This document shows positions 61,749 to 64,000 of a DNA stretch of 64,000 bases, piece after piece. Location of the stretch: positions 22,109 to 86,108 of the forward strand of contig NZ_JAHFZG010000016.1 of assembly GCF_018619475.1 (NCBI RefSeq). The letters are read 5' to 3'. Each line of letters begins with the position of its first letter. Position 1 is the first letter of the stretch. The position numbers and the translations under genes are program-made. A model generated the notes under the pieces. That model made no database searches. It saw only the letters and a list, made by a program, of their open reading frames with translations, and was not told the origin of the DNA. The DNA comes from Rhodomicrobium sp. Az07 (GTDB lineage: Bacteria; Pseudomonadota; Alphaproteobacteria; Rhizobiales; Rhodomicrobiaceae).

Positions 61749-63461
61749 CAGGCCGCCCTCCTCGTCTTCGTCATGGCCGCCTTGTCCTCTTCGATCATCC
61801 CTTCCAGGAGACCCTGCCAGCGGGTCTGCGCGGTCTTTGCTTCCGCGCCGGTATAAAAGGCTTCCGTCGTCCGCGTGGAGGAATGCCCGAGAAGCTTCGC
61901 AAGCCCCTGATACTCGCCCGGCATGGCGTCGAGCCACGCCATGCCTGCGTAATGGCGAAGAAGATGCGGGTTCACCTGAAGGCCGAGTTCGCGGGCCAGG
62001 AAGCTGGAATACTGTTTCGACAGGCTCACCGTGCTCTTGGGCTTGCCCGTGCGGCTGCTCGGGAACACGGTGGCACCTCTGCCTTTCGCGATCAGCGGAT
62101 GGAAGCGCGCGAGATAGTCGACGAGGAAGGCGCTGGCCTCTTCGCTGAGGAGCGCATCGTAGGGCCTGCCGTTCTTCATCTCTGAGGGCTCAAAGGCGAT
62201 GCGGACCGGGCTTGCCGCCCGCCGGGCGCGTGGTGTGCCGGTCGAGGTCCATGGTCGAAAGATTCGCAATGCGCAGCGGCACATGGAGCAGCAGCATGTG
62301 CATCGCCGCCATCTGCATGTCGAGCGCCTGTCCCACTGTCGGGTTTGCGACCTTGACGTAGCGTCGCGCCACGTCGAGATGGAGCGTCCTGAACCGCCTG
62401 CCCGCTGTTGGCGTGCTGAGCGCGGCGAGACGCGTGCGGTTCTTCTTCACCATCGAGCACTGCCGGTTACGGACCTTGTTTGCGAGCTTGCGAAGGATGG
62501 TAAGCGCCGCCTGCTGCGCGGCAAAGCGCGGATGATCGGGGGCAACCTCGATATGACGGAACGCACTCAGCAACGCCTGCGCCATGGCGTGCAGCGTTGG
62601 ATGCGACTCCTCGGCGGGCCGCCCCTCACGAACCTGATCGACCGCGCGGCGGATGCGATCGGGCGTAAACAGGGATTCGAGGTTCGGGAAGTCTTCCGGG
62701 GAATAGCCCGCCTCGACCAACCGCGAGAGAGTGCGGCGGATCGCACCCTGATAGTTTCGCAGCGTTGCCGGTCGAAGCGCATCGCGCTCATCGTCGAAAG
62801 GGGGATGGGCCAGAGCGTCGAGCCATCCCGCGATGTCATCCTGGAGCGCTTGCGGAAACTCGGCAAGCGAGCGGCTCGCCCAGCGCGGCGGGGCGGTGTT
62901 GGCCATCTTCGGAAAAGCCGAACCCGGTATTGCCACGACCTTGTTCCAGCAGCACCGCGCCTCATGCCAGCGCTGACGCACATTGCGCTGGATGCTCTGG
63001 GTCTCGAGATAGACAAGGAACGCCGAGAAGGTCTCGGCGCTGACTGTGCCGGGCGACATCGCTTGCGACGAACACCAGCCCGCAAACCGCCTCAGCCGCT
63101 TGACCGCGTCCTCGGACGGCAGCGCGTTCAGAAAGCTCTGCCATTCGGGGATGAGCCCGCTGCGGCGATGGCGTCTGGCGACATCGATCCCGGCAAGTTC
63201 GAACGACCGTGTCACCCGGCTCAGAATGTTCCGCCACGCCTGTTCGCTGATACTGGCGAGTTGCCATGAGGCGCGCGCCCGAAGGCAGCGGATCGCCATG
63301 GGGTCGGCGGGCACCTGTCCCGGCTCGACGCCCGCGATCTGGCAGAAACGCTTGATGGCCGACGCAAGTTCTCGTCGCGTCTGGACCGGAAGATCGTCCC
63401 TCCCCGCCATTGCAGCACGAAGCTGATCGAGGTTCAGGATCTGAAGGCGGACAATGGTCAT
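61748..63461 (-). pseudogene. Tyrosine recombinase interrupted by a +1 frame change
   Basis: The first frame (ATG 63461, GGAGGAT upstream) codes an N-terminal part of about 420 residues: core-binding domains, then HMLLLHVPLRIANLSTM with the first catalytic arginine. It ends at 62190. The same protein continues in another frame from about 62206 (VRIAFEPSEMKNGRPYDALL), with HLLRHYAGM and LLGHSSTRTTEAFYTG, to a stop at 61748. All catalytic residues are present but split between two frames, with the change near 62205-62213. Either one base was gained or lost, or the sequence has an error there. Intact relatives would be about 570 residues. Confidence 0.82.
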
Positions 63462-63628
63462 GGTGATCCTCCGGTGTTGATCGATTATGACTGGTGAAGA
63501 CCCGGTGAGAAGGGCTTCCCTGATTGTGAGATATACACCATAATTTCCGATTTGTTATTTGGGGATACCATATCACTACTTGGCGAGCGGAGGCAAAAAT
63601 GGCTCGACAGCAGAGGACAGGCTGCGTC

Positions 63629-63832
63629 TCACGTCCGGCGTGTCGCCTCGTAGATCGCCACGCTCTCGGCCGCGATCCGGATCGACTTGCCGAAGCGATG
63701 CGCCTGAAGGTCACCAACCTCGATCTCGCGCCGCACATGCCGGGCCGACATGCCCCAGCGCGCCGCCAGTTCATTCACGGTGTAAAACGGCTTGAACCTC
63801 GGAGACTTCTCTTCACTCGCTGCCCGGGCCAT
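63629..63832 (-). CDS. Small HTH protein (excisionase/AlpA-like)
   Basis: The 67-residue protein contains a winged-helix-like HTH of the excisionase type: FYTVNELAARWGMSARHVRREI, then GDLQAHRFGKSIRIAAESVA, where the second helix pair and a basic wing bind DNA. Such proteins direct excision or regulate integrase genes. It is first in the minus-strand series and lies 170 bases before the recombinase gene. ATG 63832 follows GAGAGGAAGG. Confidence 0.8.
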   Translation of the reverse strand: MARAASEEKSPRFKPFYTVNELAARWGMSARHVRREIEVGDLQAHRFGKSIRIAAESVAIYEATRRT

Positions 63833-63965
63833 CGCGCTTGCCTTCCTCTCAGGGAAGCAGCCGATCCGGCGCTAGGCCGCGCTTCCCTGGTAAGCGGTGT
63901 TCTGACCTCACCTTCCATTTTGCTCGAACGGCTGCGAGTGTGACGGTTCCTTGAGGGATCGTCTT

Positions 63966-64000
63966 ATGTCTAATCCTGGTCGTAGTCCTATCACTGAGCT
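63966..64000 (+). CDS. Possible gene start, truncated by the window end
   Basis: An ATG at 63966, with GAGGG about ten bases upstream, opens a frame of 11 full codons (SNPGRSPITE) to the window edge. It is divergent from the HTH gene. Too little is visible to name a product. Confidence 0.3.
   Translation, partial: MSNPGRSPITE

Larger units (their letters stand above)
58085..64000. mobile_element. Integrated element at tRNA-Glu, right end outside the window
   Basis: All genes from 58.0 to 63.8 kb are on one strand and are of mobile-element type: a serine recombinase at the tRNA boundary, two hypothetical genes, two tyrosine recombinases and a small HTH gene. The left boundary is the 3' end of tRNA-Glu. 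I see no second copy of the tRNA 3' half in the rest of the window, so the right attachment site lies beyond base 64000. It may be an ICE, island or composite of two nested elements. Confidence 0.75.

Noticed and set aside
61748..62284. Programmed +1 frameshift in the tyrosine recombinase
   Set aside because: No slippery site or stimulatory structure is evident near 62206 and integrases are not known to use one; indel or sequence error is simpler.
60658..63461. Recombinase-in-trio (RIT) element
   Set aside because: Three frames in a row suggested it, but the middle one is only a core-binding half, so there are two recombinases, not three, and no flanking inverted repeats were seen.

Overview
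The window looks like a high-GC alphaproteobacterial chromosome, most likely Hyphomicrobiales (a Rhodomicrobium or Hyphomicrobium type relative is a guess from gene content). Supporting signs are the ethylmalonyl-CoA pathway genes (crotonyl-CoA carboxylase/reductase and methylsuccinyl-CoA dehydrogenase), the hisC-tyrC pair, the order methyltransferase / comF / grxC / nitrilase-like hydrolase, a zur-znuC-znuB cluster and a Kai-type clock cluster without kaiA.

Layout. 1-5.6 kb: a partial ICMT-like membrane methyltransferase, an unrecognised 352-residue protein, a 23S rRNA pseudouridine synthase with a very long Arg/Gly/Asp-rich repeat tail, overlapping rsmD, and a DUF805 membrane protein. 5.85-9.96 kb: kaiC, two consecutive kaiB genes and a PAS hybrid histidine kinase, joined by ATGA overlaps or zero spacing. 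10.1-19.1 kb: a glutamyl-tRNA synthetase, a globin, three small secreted proteins, a paired M16 peptidase (active plus inactive partner), a Uup-type ABC-F ATPase and a YdjM-like membrane protein. 19.17-20.03 kb: an AT-rich SEC-C gene of foreign appearance. 20.0-29.7 kb: NDUFAF5-like methyltransferase, comF, grxC, nitrilase-like amidase, ProX-type deacylase, a complete Glu/Asp ABC transporter, prephenate dehydratase, a cysteine hydrolase and a CYTH protein. 29.8-34.6 kb: prkA-yeaH-spoVR stress cluster on the minus strand. 35-43 kb: cold-shock protein, DUF2076, pterin dehydratase, hisC-tyrC, ChaC, TetR, rsfS-rlmH and a GT4 glycosyltransferase. 43.3-45.4 kb: zur-znuC-znuB behind a palindromic candidate Zur site. 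45.7-46.9 kb: a second AT-rich pair of unknown envelope proteins. 47.1-53.7 kb: ispG, ccr, an Ala/Glu/Pro-rich repeat protein and mcd. 54.0-55.8 kb: a ParB-like nuclease-fold gene and a YddG-like exporter bracketed by two inverted copies of a roughly 50-bp palindromic repeat. 55.8-57.8 kb: ktrA-ktrB potassium uptake.

58.0-64 kb: an integrated element begins at an intact tRNA-Glu(UUC). Its large serine recombinase reads into the tRNA gene on the opposite strand, so its last 19 residues or so are antisense tRNA. Behind it lie two hypothetical genes, a perfect 22-bp palindrome, two tyrosine recombinases each interrupted by a frame change, and a small HTH gene. The far end of the element lies outside the window.

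Functional themes are stress and time-keeping (Kai cluster, prkA cluster, cold shock, globin), C2/C1 carbon assimilation (ccr, mcd), aromatic amino acid synthesis (pheA, tyrC, hisC), metal and potassium homeostasis (zur-znuCB, ktrAB) and a mobile element at the right end. Coordinates and start choices come from reading the sequence. Family names come from recognised motifs and were not checked by any search.
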